From Phytoseiulus persimilis (lineage: Eukaryota; Arthropoda; Arachnida; Mesostigmata; Phytoseiidae), in assembly GCA_037576195.1 (NCBI GenBank), contig CM075102.1:24238745-24302744 (forward strand): a DNA stretch of 64,000 nucleotides, in the 5' to 3' direction. Both the position numbers and the translations under genes were made by a program. Shown in pieces: positions 10,244 through 23,300 of this stretch (position 1 is its first letter; each line of letters begins with the position of its first letter). A model generated the notes under the pieces. That model had not been told where the DNA came from, did no database searches, and worked only from the letters and a program-made list of their open reading frames with translations.

Positions 10244-13200
10244 GGTTTCAATCCACAGGCGATGCATGGGCGCCAGCTCAGCACACTTCGAGTGGATCGA
10301 ATGACTGCTTTTGAACACATCGAGGGTGAACCGCATTCAGCTCATTCCACGTCTTCCAACGGCGTTTGGAACATCGAGTCTTCCCTATCGGAACTGTCGA
10401 TGGTCAAGTTCACGATGGGATCTTGGAGCGAGCATCAATGCGGAGTCTGACGCCGACCTCGGAACGAATGATGGATTGAATTAGAGATCGGACTCTGATG
10501 AGCACGAACAGAGAAGCGATGACCGGAGATTCGGAGCAAAAATGGATACCCTGGTCACCTTGAGATCTAACTCGATTCACATGTCGACCTTACCACCTAC
10601 TCGAGCACACCATTCCCAGGCGTTGGAATGAGCCGTGACTGTCAATGTGGAGAGGGTTGATAGTGAGAGAAACATCAGGAACATTTTCGAATATGTACGA
10701 CAATGGGTGATTCATCGAGGATGGGAAATTTCTGGTTAGGCTACTTTTTCCAATGGGATTTGGAGAGCTCAACGCCATCGAGTAATGTGCCGATTGGCGG
10801 CGAACGCGTCGGTCGAGCAATCAGGACGATATTGGCGAACGGAATGGTCCAGTTGAGGTACCAGCCTCGATCGGCTCTAGGTTGGAGAGCGTCGGGTCGG
10901 AACACGACGCGCCCTTTGGGCCTATGGATCGACAACGCTGAGGACGATTCAACAAGTCTCTAAAACCTCTAGCGCGAGGGATAATCCTCGTGGAGCAACA
11001 TATTCTTCTAGGGAGACTCGCCCTTATCCTCAGAATGAGGGTCAAGCGCGGGAAACCTCAATCGAGACTTCGTACAAAAGGTTATTGCATTATCGATCAG
11101 CTTGATCGTCGAGCCGCAGGGTCCTTCCAGAATCCACTGGTCTCGAATAGGTGTAACTGATATCATTCGATTCTATGGATCGGCACAGCTGCGATTGCTT
11201 CCTTGAGGGTCGAAAAAGTTTTGGAGGCGACCGCCCGCATCCTTGGAAACGGTCAGTGCCGTTCACTCCGCTCCCGAATCCCTGAGACTTACAGCTGACG
11301 ATGGAACGTCGAGTTGAATAGAACTCGCGAAGACACATTCCGATACATTGATTCCTCCGGCGGGCTCGGGACCCTGAGATAAGAATGAATAATATATGAT
11401 GGAACGACAATCACTTGAGATACTGAAATTTGTCTCGCATGTCATCAGTTTCATGTTGACAAATCATCGGAAGGTTTCGAGCTGCTGCGGTGGCTTCCGA
11501 GGTCTTAATCGGAAACTTGAGGGATTCTTCACCTATATAACCCTTGGCGAGACAATCGCTTATCTCAGAGAGGGAGCTCTGATGTTGCGTCCGCAACGGC
11601 ACAGGTGTGCTCGGTATAGACTTCATTTCCTCCTTTGAGATGTTGCAGGTTGACTTGTCTAAAAATCAACCAGCGCCGGAAGAGATAAGCCCCTGGCCTG
11701 GCTTCCGTCGCTTGATTTTCCTGTCGTGCTTTCCCTTCCCCCTTCTCCCACTTACATTTTGAAACGACACAGTGCAAGCTCTTAAATTGAGCACTTGTAA
11801 GTCAGCGTATGTGACAAGCGCCCGAAACGAAGCCGTGCAGCGGAGGTGTCGGGGCAGGCAGTCCGATCAGTTCTCCGGTACTTCTCAGGCTCGGAGACCA
11901 ACCACGCATTCGTAGGTACGGGTTACCAGTTGGATCCAAATGGGTTTCGGATGAAACTCAATTTAGTGATCAATTAATCTTTTTCATAGGGGGTTTTCCA
12001 AAATGCAGAAGCTCTGGGGTTCGAACATTCCACAAAGTCCTCGTAGAAAAACAAGCGTCCGAAGACCTCTCGATTTTCGAGCTCCGGGAGTTCGTCCGAT
12101 AATTCACCCGATTCGGGGAAGAGATCTCGGCTCAGTTCGGGAGATCCCGCGCGGCAACGGATTGCTCCTGATTGGCTCTCTCGAACCAGCGTTCCAGATC
12201 TTTTAGTTTTAACACTTTTTGCTTAGTTAACTGATCGCTCCCCACAGGGTATCCTGTAAGTTATTCGGCTCATCCGTCTACGCTGAAGTCGATTCGCTCT
12301 TCGGTGCAGAGTAGCTGCAGGCGTGCCTAGCTGAATGTTGTCACAACTCAAAACGCTGCCAGGTTCGACAGAGCGGGACGAAGCCAGGCAACCGTTCGGA
12401 GTTGGGAAAACTTTCCTCTCTGGTCGAGTGGACCTATCGCTCGCCCCCAAAGTTCTCGTAGCCATGGTATCCTCCTTGAAAACCATTTCAGGGCACTCAG
12501 CCCAGAGATAGCGACCAAATCATGCCTTCCATAAACGAGACCGACACGCCAGCTTCTTTCGATCCGCGTTGTAAGCGAACAACTGCTCGACTCATTCTGT
12601 CTCCTCAGCGTGCTAGCATCCTCTGCCCTCGCTCAAGGCACAGGAGCGATCCGTTGGTCCCGGTTCTGGGTCATTTCTGATCATGCCACAGGATCAGAAG
12701 AGACTTCACCGGTATCCACGTAGAGTCGATCCAGAGGAGGGACTGGAACGCACGCGTCAACGATGTTGGAACAGGAGGGAACTGAGCACACGGTCAATAA
12801 CATCGGTGCGTTGATAACAGTCTCTGCTAGACAGATCATTCCTCTCCTCGTTCATTCATTTATTTTCGCCAAGCAAAAAATAACAGTCCTGAGGGGTCGG
12901 CGGCTGCGACGGCGACAATAACAACAACAATGACCGGGGGGTTGTATTGTGACGGAAGAGCAGACGAGGAGAATATGAGGCCATAGAAGAGCACTTTCAC
13001 GCCGCTACCGCAGCAGACCCGCGAGTCATTACCCGCGGAGTGCGGAAATGCTTCCTCAGTGTTTGCGGGATGACAGACCGCTATCTATCTGCTTATCTGC
13101 TGTTGCAACTTCATTCCATGGCGATGTTGTTTCTCCCATCGTTTATCTCACAGACTTCTCCGCTCCGCTCTCTGCCAGATTCCTGCGGGACGGCCACCGT

Positions 13201-13518
13201 TGACGGTTGGTTGGCACGTGCCAAATGCGTTTTCCCTGTACAGACAAACTAACACTGCAGATACATTACCCTCAGATGACTCTCAGAAATGACCTCCTCA
13301 TTGAGTGACCTGAATAGCAAACAAAGGCAGAACGCGCCTTCTCCGAAACAGAAAAAGACTGGTCTCCATCTGTGGAAGCTCATCCATGCGCGGTCCGCCC
13401 CAGACCTCGATGACGCATCCGACCAGGCAAATGAGCCTTCGATGATTCGGAGCAGAAATTAGAGCTAGGGAAAGATTTCAAAAACATCTCTGAAGACACA
13501 GAAGGCATAGGTCATAAG
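10244..13518. other. 3.3 kb with nothing recognised
   Basis: No domain, transposon end or convincing exon was seen. The open frames present are short and contradict each other on the two strands. Confidence 0.35.
13511..13518 (+). repeat. 8-bp target-site duplication, left copy
   Basis: GTCATAAG directly precedes the element start TAGGGCTC and is repeated exactly at 14302-14309 after the element's end. Eight bases is the standard hAT duplication length. An extra GTCATAAGTAG also occurs at 13535-13545, just inside the element. Confidence 0.8.
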
Positions 13519-14301
13519 TAGGGCTCAAGTATGAGTCATAAGTAGAAAATCGCGGAAACCGCGATTTGCCTTCCCCGCTATTTTCGGCCTTCTTTACGAT
13601 TTATTTTATTTTCAGCTTTCACCGCCCTAACCGAGCACGTTCGAACCATTTGCAGTAGCTCCTGAGTTCGTCTTCGAGCATATTCCCTCATTCGACGAAG
13701 TAGACTTGGCGAAGGCGGAGCTCAGAGTGTTTTTGGACTCGATCAAGGACTTCAACTCTCGACTCACCCCGCGAACCTCTGGCTTGCCTCAGCCCAGCCC
13801 TTCACAAAACTTTCACCGATATCGCTAATTATCCGCAGCGTTCCAGTCGGCAGTGTTGCCGCGGAGCGCTCTCTCAGCATGTCCTCGAAAGTATCGACCG
13901 CCGTAGCATCGCTGAGCCAAGTCAAGTCGTATACAACATGCTCCATCCAAACGCCGGCATGCTTTGGAGCTTGGATACAAATCAAGCTCAACGCGAATCT
14001 ACATTATAGTATTCTGAGTCAGATCCGTCCTCATTGTCTGAGGTTGAACGAATTCGCAGGCTGTGGTAGGACCTTTCAGTGTTGCAAGGTGCTCATGTTG
14101 TCTTCAAATGAAGAAAATAGTGTGTTCCTGCATCGTTACATCATGTACTCAGTTTTGATCGAATTTGCTGCCGAACTCACACGATCTCATCACTTTTCAC
14201 GATTCTCGAGCGATTTACCCAGTTCCCGCGATTTTCCGATTCGTTACCGCGACTCCCCCGCGATATTCGCGTTTTTTGACCGCGACAAATTTGCAGCCCT
14301 C
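13519..14301 (+). mobile_element. hAT-family transposon remnant, 783 bp
   Basis: The element is bounded by a perfect 8-bp duplication. It begins TAGGGCTCAAG and ends with the inverse of GAGGGCTGCAA, short imperfect inverted ends of hAT type. Both subterminal zones are rich in CGCG motifs; the left contains a hairpin at 13547-13567 with arms AAATCGCGG and CCGCGATTT. The middle encodes a fragment of the transposase C-terminus. The size is far below an autonomous hAT of about 3 kb, so this is an internally deleted, non-autonomous copy. Confidence 0.8.
13620..13990 (+). pseudogene. hAT transposase C-terminal dimerisation fragment
   Basis: One frame reads KLSPISLIIRSVPVGSVAAE followed by RSLSM at about 13807-13881, the hallmark of the hAT C-terminal dimerisation domain (small hydrophobic stretch, then A-ERSFS-like motif). 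Just upstream, in another frame, PSFDEVDLAKAELRVFLDS resembles the acidic lead-in to that domain. The frame change and lack of the catalytic core make it a relic. The opposite-strand frame over the same bases is a shadow. Confidence 0.7.
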
Positions 14302-14309
14302 GTCATAAG
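14302..14309 (+). repeat. 8-bp target-site duplication, right copy
   Basis: GTCATAAG, identical to 13511-13518, immediately follows the hAT remnant's right end. Confidence 0.8.
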
Positions 14310-17300
14310 GGTTGACATCCCGGGTGTTGCATTTTCACCGGCATACCCAGCACTGATGTAGCTGCAGAACGTTTGTTCGAGCTCTTACATCCACCGTATG
14401 TCCTGGCCAGAAATTCTAATGCTGAGCCTCTTATTTCCGATGAGAGAACCTGGCTGCTGAGACCCGCATTCATCCTCGCCCCGTTTGAGTCCTATGAAAA
14501 CGAGTTCGGAGCGTTCACCCAATCATCGCTGTTTATTCCCGTGAGGGAATGCGCGTTCCATACCTTCTGCACCACGGGGCGTGCTCCGTTCGTGTGAGGA
14601 GTCGTAATGCGCTGAGGCAACACAAATATGAATGGTGCATTCCGAGCTGCAAAATAGCCGTCGCTGAGCTGAGCTCTGAGGAGCAGTTCAGCCATGAGTG
14701 TAGGACCAGGGAGTCCCTTCCGTTCCAAATGAGGGGAATTCTGCCTGGGTAGCTTCTCGAGAGACCAAACTATACCGTCGAAGCATCCGTGGTGTACTCG
14801 CAGCCTTCCTCAAAAGCGGCAGAACTCTGTTCGTTCGGATACCGCTCCGCTCATCTCTAACGGCGAGTGAGGCACTCCCACTCCCCGGAGCCATTGGTGA
14901 GCTCAAACAGCAGGCATTTCCGCCAGATATCCCTCAAAGCAGGATCGAGGTGTCAGAACTTCCTCAAGTTGGAAACGGTTCATGGCGGTGAACGTGCAAG
15001 GTTGAAAAGGGCCGGGAGTTAAGCTCCGACCGCGGAAGTTCAGAGACGGAGACATGCCCTTACCATATTTGAGAGGCAATCTAGTTTTACAAGCATCTAG
15101 AATATTCGGGCTTTGCAACTTCGTGAGAACCGTAGTAGTGAGCCTTCCGCTCCCGTCCCACTCCTCAGACCGCTCTCGGAGCGCTATCGAAGATGAGCGA
15201 TCCAACAGGGAGAATCCACTGAAACAAACGAATAGATCACGCTGGTCATCGCGGAGTTCCGCTGCATCCAATGTCTCTCAACACGGAGGACCCAATCAAA
15301 CTACGTACTTTGAGATGTCCCGGCCTCTTATTTCTCGTCGTTGGTTGTGGACCTGCTGTTCGAAGTCGGGCAATGTCTCCGGCGAGGAGAAACCTCATGT
15401 GAGTTGTCGTTTCGGGAACAGAGAGTTCGTTCTCCCCGGAGCTGACAGCTGACGAGCTCGTTTTCTGCGGGGCTTCAAGTTCTGCGGCTGCCAGAGTAGC
15501 GTAACAGGTCGGCGGCCTGATGATAGCTCTGACAACCCTTACCTCACAACAACAAGATCGAAAATCATCGCGGTTCAAAGGTAAGCAAAGCTCACGGAAC
15601 ACAAACCGTCAAGGAGAGCCGTTTATACCTTGACCGCGAGAACGGCCAACGACCATAGAAGCTTGGGCGTTCACGTGAAGTATGTTCGAGAGGTGGAATA
15701 TGTGAAGGCGGCATGGCGAATTCTACTTTTAGATCAAGGATACACTTCCCCCTGCGTCGAATCCGTGACATCCCGCTGCACGCCGATACGAGGTTATGGA
15801 ACTGACCTTGAGGCGGGACTCCAATTCCAACTAAGGCAAGGAAGCCCGGAGGGAACATGTGGGGCTTCACTCCTCAACTTCACTCCCAACGTTCCGGCGT
15901 TGGAGTCTGGAAGCCTGGGGTATGAATTTGAGAGAAACGCTGCTCACGTTAGGAAGCGGCCATCGATGAAGTTTCAAATACCTGAGAGTTCCAGCGGCTA
16001 AGAGATCCGTAATGACCCTTCGGGCTCCTTACTTTCGTTCCCGATATTACGGGAGCGCTTCCCGTTGGTTTTTTTTTCTCGGGTATCTGCCTGAGGGTAT
16101 CCGAAAGGGAAAAAACTGCAGCCCCATCCACCGGGCTCTCTGGAGCTCGCGAATCTCACCTGACTGCCGTCGATGATAGTTTTCGTGGACACTTTCGTCC
16201 GGAATCCTCGGTAGAGAAATACGTCCCGCGTCAGTGGAACAGAGATCGAACGAGCCCATCAGAGTTCTGTCAGAAAAGCGATTGATTTGGATGCTGGACA
16301 CCAAGCGCTGAGTTATTTCCATGGGAAGATGAGCCGGCGACGCGCAGATTGCAAGCGGATTTGGTCCAAGTTGACCTGGAGCTCTCGAAAAACTCGAAAG
16401 CTCGAAAAATCGTTTCAATTAGCGGCTGCGTGATATCAGCGAGATGCCTCGAAACTATTTGCTCGGCCTACATTTGGAAAAGGATGTGGAGAGGACCTCC
16501 GGCGGGCGTCTCCGGAATCAGAAATCATGTTCCAAACAAGGTGCGTCTACAGCTGTATTCAGGCGAAGGACTCCCTGGAGGGAGACGGGGAGTGAGGGAG
16601 ACGCCCTCTTTCAATCTCTCTTCGAAATGATATGTGAAGGTGGCCATTTTCGCAAGGCGTTCTCTAGTTCGCAGAAGATACGGAACGATTTTGATGAACG
16701 GTTTTCTGAAAACAATACCGAGCTTTTTTGCGGCCAGAGTTCATAAATCACTCCTACCCTGGTTCACACTAGCACCACTTCCGCCATCACGGGAAAGGTT
16801 CGTGCCGTCACTCCAGGGATGCGAATAAACGGAGTGCCACACAAAGCAGGATGCAAAGCATCTCCATAATCCTACGATCCACGAGAATGGGAAGTTTTTA
16901 TCCTCGAACTCCGCAAAGTCTTCTTCCCGTTCGCTTCCAATTGGAGTTCAATTGCTTCAGGCAAGCCGTACCGACTTCCACTGAAGCGGTTCGTGTCGCA
17001 AGGACGGAGTTGAGTGATCCGAGCCGACGCGCTACTCTTCCGTTGTGTGACTTTACGACCGTCGGCACGTGGGCAGCGGTTCCTGTATTGAAGAGATTCC
17101 TGGTCCTCAACGAGATGTCGTTTGGAGTCTGAGCTCTCCAAACGTCTGTTTACTGCGTCTGACTTCTGAGTCGAAGCTGTTCAGGAAGCCTTTCGCAAGA
17201 AAGGATCGGAAAAGCGGGGGAAGAACGAGAGTGGTTTCGATGTGGGTGGAGCACATGAAGACGATGGTACCGGTCGTCGTCCAGCTGTTCGAGCCATGGC

Positions 17301-19819
17301 GACCTGATTGCGAACGAGGTTTGCGCTGCGAGCTTCCCTTCAACCTGTCGACAAACTAGCTGTGGAGTGTTCCCAGGAGAACTCGCAACACTTTTTTCAG
17401 CCATACTCTGCGAGCGAATTAGAAGTATAGCCCGATGGGATATCTGACAGAGGAGGGGGGGGGGGTAGAGAGAAAGGGGAATGTGTTTCCCTACGATATC
17501 AGGATCCGTTGGAATAACAACGAAAGTTCCCTGAGGCGACTCATAGATACAAGAAATATTGCACGAGGACGAAGCTGAGGAACTCCGGATCAAAGAGCTG
17601 CCTCAAAATATGCCACGTCCTGCTCGTCCCCATCCTTGACGTATGCATTCGGAATCGTCGGCGACTCAGATCTGCGGAGCTGCGCTCCCCATGGAATCGT
17701 TCGCGAAGATGTCGTATTTCAATGCGGAAGCCCCACCCGAACCTGCGTTCTCTGTGCACGTAGCTGTGTGGCTTGAGGGCGATCCGTCGAATACATAGTC
17801 GTCGCATCTCAGAAACCAGTAATGAGTCAACCAATGGGCTCCAGGCTGGAACGATGCGCGAGAGCCGAGGGAACGAAAACAAGAAGCAACGAAACATTCC
17901 TCTGATGTTCCTCCTGTCCGTTTGCTACGAAACTCGATGAGGCTTGCAGGCAAGGCCCGGAAGCGGGGACGGGTTAACAGCGACGACAAGGGTTTCCACT
18001 TCGAGTTCTGGTCGACATGGAGTTGTGCATATATCGAATATGTAGTGGAACGGCGTGACGTGCACTCCAGGTATCGCTCTCATCGGAGGCTCGAGTCGCC
18101 CCATCGTAGCATTGAGAGGCTTCCATTCGCGAAAGTCCGCCGGAGGACGGGCGAGGCCGCAGAACAATCGATTCCTCGTATCGGCGGACGCATCGATGAG
18201 ATTATCGGCTCGAGGTCCAAGGGTGAGCAAAGCCCCCCGAGAATATGACAAGTCGGAACCAGGGGATGAACCGATGTGATGGGAAGCTCGGCGCTCCAGG
18301 GCGAGTTCCTATTGAAATGTCCAAGCACCCGAATAACAGCAGCGGTCTTTCAATAAGTGCATCGCAATCTCGTCTTGGTCGCCCGCGTTCCCCGAACAGG
18401 ACTTCTCGCTCGCTCTTGATGAGCTCAATGTTCAATATGCGTCATATTCCTCGGAAATATAAGGCTCAAGTCGAAGATGTCTCTTGAGGAGAGTACTCGA
18501 GGCCGAGCGGGATATTGCCCTCTTTGTGTTGGGTTCGGAAAAACTGTGCTTTGTCAAGCTTCGAATTAGGAGACAAGCTGCAATCAGATGGCTTTCGTCG
18601 CACGTGATTGGATTGAGATGACTCGGCTGCACAGGGTGATGAAGGATGCCAGGGAAAAAAACGGTGTAGATAGAGTACAAGTCCGCGGTATGTTCCGGCG
18701 TGTTTGTCTGACACGAGAGGACACAGTTCGCGAAGTTGGTCAGCTGTCAACGATAAAGGAAGACACAACGGCTGCTCCACCCAGAGCAACAAGGACTTCG
18801 GACAACCACCGACAACGCCTATATGAGGGAAGAGAACTAGAACCCCAAATATTGACAGCAGGCTTACAAATCGAAGTCGTCGTAAAAAATACCCCCGATT
18901 CTTTTGGCGACTAGATTTCTGCGCTTTCGAGGGCGAACAGACAGATAACACTCCGTCGAAGCGAGAACTTCCAAATCGAGGAGCTGCCATCGATCAACGT
19001 TTCGAGTCGCGTCTAGCCATAGGACAAGACCCCTCGAAAATTTTCGTGAACATTGAACTTCTCGCATCAATCGGCGAATCGTATGGAGAGTTGCATTTTT
19101 GGAAAACAGAATATCAGCCTGTTAATGACGCACAGCTGCCCCGACGGCACATGGATCCGCCATTGTAGAGGTTGTTTCCCGAGTCGACTCCCCCACGACC
19201 ACGTCTATCTGCAGGTATGGCACGGAACGCGCCGTTTCTCCGGTCGTTGCAGCGGTTGGTCGGGAAGGGATAGGTTCATTCTGAATCAACAGATTCTGAC
19301 TCTGGCGTTGCTCTGGTAGCCCTTAAATCTTATTCGAGGCCCCTAAATTAGAATATATAGAAACATAACCTCTATTTCCGTTCTCTTCCCATCCAGGGAG
19401 GAGACTTTGTATTGACAGTACGAATCGACATCCCGAGGTTGTAAGTCCTCCTTGGGCTGCTTATCATTTCGTGTCATGTGGGTCTTTGATCCCTCTTTGA
19501 AACCATGTATAAGAATGGATCACTCAAGGTCGAGCCACATCAACGCCGTGAAACGTTGGCTAAAAGTCTGCCCTGAATATATGCTGGAGCTGACACTCCG
19601 AGGCGTCGTTGTGATCTGATCTCGAATGTTGCACTCGGTTTCAATGAGGAAGCGGAGGCCCTCATAGGGAAGGAAAACTCCCAATTCGAAGAACATCGTC
19701 CGGAACTCTTTTCACTGCTGGTTTCCCGTTCTCTCGAATCGAGAATCCAGGCTATTCGGCAGAAAGATGTAGAGCTGGTCTAGCATCAGGCCGCTTAGCT
19801 TCTTCGGTATCTCAAACAG
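14310..19819. other. 5.5 kb with no recognised gene
   Basis: I see no conserved domain or element boundary. A run of 11 G lies at 17455-17465. Frames of 100-175 residues exist, for example 18466-18990 on the minus strand, but carry no motif and no supporting splice sites. Confidence 0.35.
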
Positions 19820-20371
19820 GTGGAACGAATCTCTGAATTTCTCAGATTCTTACTTGAAACTAGTGTTGGGAGTGACTCCAAAACTGCAAATCGAGCGGTG
19901 GATTTCTCAGATGTGGACGAAACGTTGGTTCCAACATATGCCTCTTCCGTTGATTATGCTCTTCGGCATTGGTTTCTCAATTCGCCTGGAACACCGTATA
20001 GCTGTTCGAATCCAGGTTCAATTCAGCACTCCCTGATCAAATATTCCCGGACCTCTGAAAAGATACGGTTGATTGCATTTCATCTCTATTATTCAGCGGC
20101 GGCGCCAGTCATTTTTCTTTGGAAAGCTGATTTGGGGGGCGAGATTCTCGTTGAATTTTCCAGAAATTTCCATATGCTTTGTGTTAGGGAATTAAGGGAC
20201 TCCAGCTGCTTCAAAGATTGGCTAATGCCTGATTCTATCCTCATTGAGATTTACGAAGGAATCGCAGAACGATTCTTCCACATGGTATCACGAAGGACGT
20301 TGCGAAATAATTTCTATATAGACCTTATGGAGACGCTACTACACGCAGAGGCTCGATTCAACTCGACTTAG
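19820..20371 (+). CDS. Unassigned 183-residue open frame or terminal exon
   Basis: I do not recognise this protein. The frame has no in-frame ATG at its start: the first codon is GTG, directly after a plausible splice acceptor (TCTCAAACAG at 19810-19819), so it could be a terminal exon ending in TAG at 20369. Composition is more protein-like than its neighbours, with hydrophobic patches such as IRLIAFHLYYSAAAPVIFLW and a helical tail FYIDLMETLLHAEA. The region is somewhat richer in A and T than its flanks. No partner exon was identified upstream. A chance frame remains quite possible. Confidence 0.22.
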   Translation: MERISEFLRFLLETSVGSDSKTANRAVDFSDVDETLVPTYASSVDYALRHWFLNSPGTPYSCSNPGSIQHSLIKYSRTSEKIRLIAFHLYYSAAAPVIFLWKADLGGEILVEFSRNFHMLCVRELRDSSCFKDWLMPDSILIEIYEGIAERFFHMVSRRTLRNNFYIDLMETLLHAEARFNST

Positions 20372-23300
20372 CGGGCTCAACACTTGAGTCAACTGGGACC
20401 TCATTCCGAGGTTTTCCGAAAGAACTTCTCAAAAGTTTCTGTTTTTGCATCACCGCGACCGATTCGGGATCGATAACGGCATCCCGAGATCCGTGGAATC
20501 GTTTCAGAAATGCAGGCTGTGTTGACTGCCGCCGTAGTATTGAGGGAGAGGGTGATCGTATGACAGCGCAATGTTTACAGCAGAACTGAGCACCGCTCAA
20601 AATGTGGACTGGCGCGGGAGTTTCTCGATGTCAGCGTCAGGGAAGTGTCTGAACGTTCGCTTTAACACACCAGTGCTTGCGGATCTCCGAAAAATTGTCG
20701 CCGAGTTGTCATGAGGTCGAACCCGACAAACTGATTTTTGAGAAGCTCAGCTTCCCGATTCTGAGATTTGAGACCTTCAAGCTTGCCAAGCTTGCCGCTG
20801 GCGTTGTCTTCGCTGCTATTCCATCCGATAGTATGTGTCAGCAGCATTATTTGGAAACACGCTGATCGGGAAAACGGTTGAAAACCTAGCATCTGATCCA
20901 ACTGTCGAGTAAAGAAATTTTGCTAAATTTTCTCCTCGTCCTTCATGAGTTTGGATCCTATTGAATCCAGATACGGTGACAGCTGGCGAGTATCGGGGAT
21001 TGACTCTTCGGAAATGAGATTGAGAAGTTGTCCGTCCAGGAAATCGCGAAATTTCCAAGGTGAGTCAGTTCGCGGGGCCGATATTACACACAGATTTGGA
21101 AACTCAGTTTACTGCAACCTCCATTCAATCAGCCGATCGACTCCAAAGCTGGCTATCCACTGAGCTGTAGCAGGTCCGCAGTCTTGAGGAAAGCAGATTC
21201 TACAAAGTCTCGGAAAAGTCACACAACTGTTCGGTGTGCAAGCACGCGATCCTATACTCCCGAGACATTCACATTTTGCGGCGACTTCCGTGAACATCAT
21301 GCCAAGCAACGACTCTAATCTGTCCAACGATTCACCAATCGTTCTGCTCAGTTTGACCCTACCGTTTTCCGTTGCACATCTCGCGTTTGGAATGCCCTTC
21401 CCTCCCATGTCTTCCTTCCAGCGTACAATCCCAAACTTTTCCTCTCCCGTCCTGCACCGTGCCTCGAGTAATGAGCCTGGATTTTTTTTTTTGCTATGGG
21501 TATTATCTATAAGTGCCCCACACTCCGGGTGAATTTTTCATTCCAGAAAATTCCAGAAATCTTCTCTCATGACTCTTCTATCTCTTCCCCCCCCCCCCCT
21601 CTGTCAGTTCTCCCCCTTTTTGCACTCACAGTTCCGTTCGTGAATCATAGGGTCTCCCCGTTGTGTGCTCCATCTCTTGGAAAGAAAACATCATATGCGT
21701 GGTGGTTCCCAAGTAGGAGCGATAATTTGGCGTTCGGTCGAATTCGGTTCGATCGTGAGGGGGACTTACTCCGTTCGAGGGATAGAAGGGTTCTCGGAGA
21801 CCCAGTGCCAGGCACATGAGAGCGTTTGCCAGAACAATTAAGGAGCGTCCGCTAATTGCACTAAGCATCGAACAAGCGCCTGAGAAAAGCACTTATACTA
21901 CATTGTTAGATTCCTGTCCCAAAGTTCCCCAGCAACGTGTCGAACTCAAGTTTTATTCAGTTTCATGGAACGTGTCGTCTGGGAGAGATTCCCAGCTGTG
22001 AACAAAGCCGCGATAAAGCCCATTCCAGGCCTTCATCAATCTCTTTGCCCCTGGGGAAATAGGTTCGGAAGCCACAGGCCAGCCAAGCAGGCACCGATCA
22101 ACCGACAAGACCATCCACGCAAGCAGCTATGCGAGAGGTTCCAACCTTTATGCGCGCACCGTCTTCGACGGAAGCCGTTACTCGGGAGGCACACAGCTGC
22201 CTCATTGATCCAAGCATTCCGAGTCAGCTTGCGGCGGACACCGTTCTTAACATTCGCAGCGCATTCTATTCCGAGGATTTCAACGCTTGCGCGATTGCTC
22301 GGCTGGAGAGGACCCCGAGTAGATCGAACAAATCGAGAAACGAACGCTGCGTCTTGCTCGAGAGGACTCGCCGACACCGATGTTCTGTTGTGAGTTTTCC
22401 CCTTCCGCATCCCTCGAAGTGATCGATAGAGTCGGAGCACGACGAGATTTGGAAGATTCGCGCGGAATACTCCGCCTGGACTGTATATCGCACCGCTGTA
22501 TCGAAATATCCGGTTCAAGATGGGGTGCGGGGTCGCTGCAGGCTTCTCCTGGAAGAGTTGAACCAGATGCACGGTGGCGATCTCTGGAGGCGAGAGCTAC
22601 GGACGGGAAACAGAGATACCGAATCTCTGTCTGTTTCGAGGGATTCAATCCCTGCGGCGTCATTCGCCGTGATGGGCATTCAATACCCATTGAGGATTCA
22701 ATCTAGCTAATGGAAGCCGTGCGACAACGCTGGGCTGCATCGATGGGAGTTCGCGATTCGTTAACGCAATCGGTATAACACGAACGAAATGAGTCACCTG
22801 GTCGCTCGCAGGAAACTGAAAGAAGACTCGCAGCGAAGGATTCTGACCTCGACTCTTTCGTACGGAGACGGATCCAGCTTCACGAGCTATCGAGAGCAAG
22901 CGATGCGAGGCAGGATCCTCGATACGTCTGTTCAGCTCTGAAAAATTCAGGAACGGAAGCTTCTCCTTCCGCGTAAGTATCAGTGAGTCAGAGTTTGTGA
23001 ATCGGAGCTCGTGTCGCTGCATCGCTTCGAAGCTTTTCGTAGAGTCTGATCCGAATGATCGAATAACTTATCGGTAGTGTTTATTTACTTTCTCCCCGCC
23101 GCCAAACAAAAACCTGCTCTGAGCGAGATCCGCGCTTTTTCATGCATGAGTATCAACATTGGACTCGGTTGAAGTTTTTCCTCATTCAATACGATCTCTT
23201 CGTGTGTCGGAGGAAACGAAAGCAAACGGAAGCGCGCGACGAACAAGGAGGAAGCTTGGTCTTCGTACAGGGAGAGACCGGTAATCGCGTTCCGAATACT

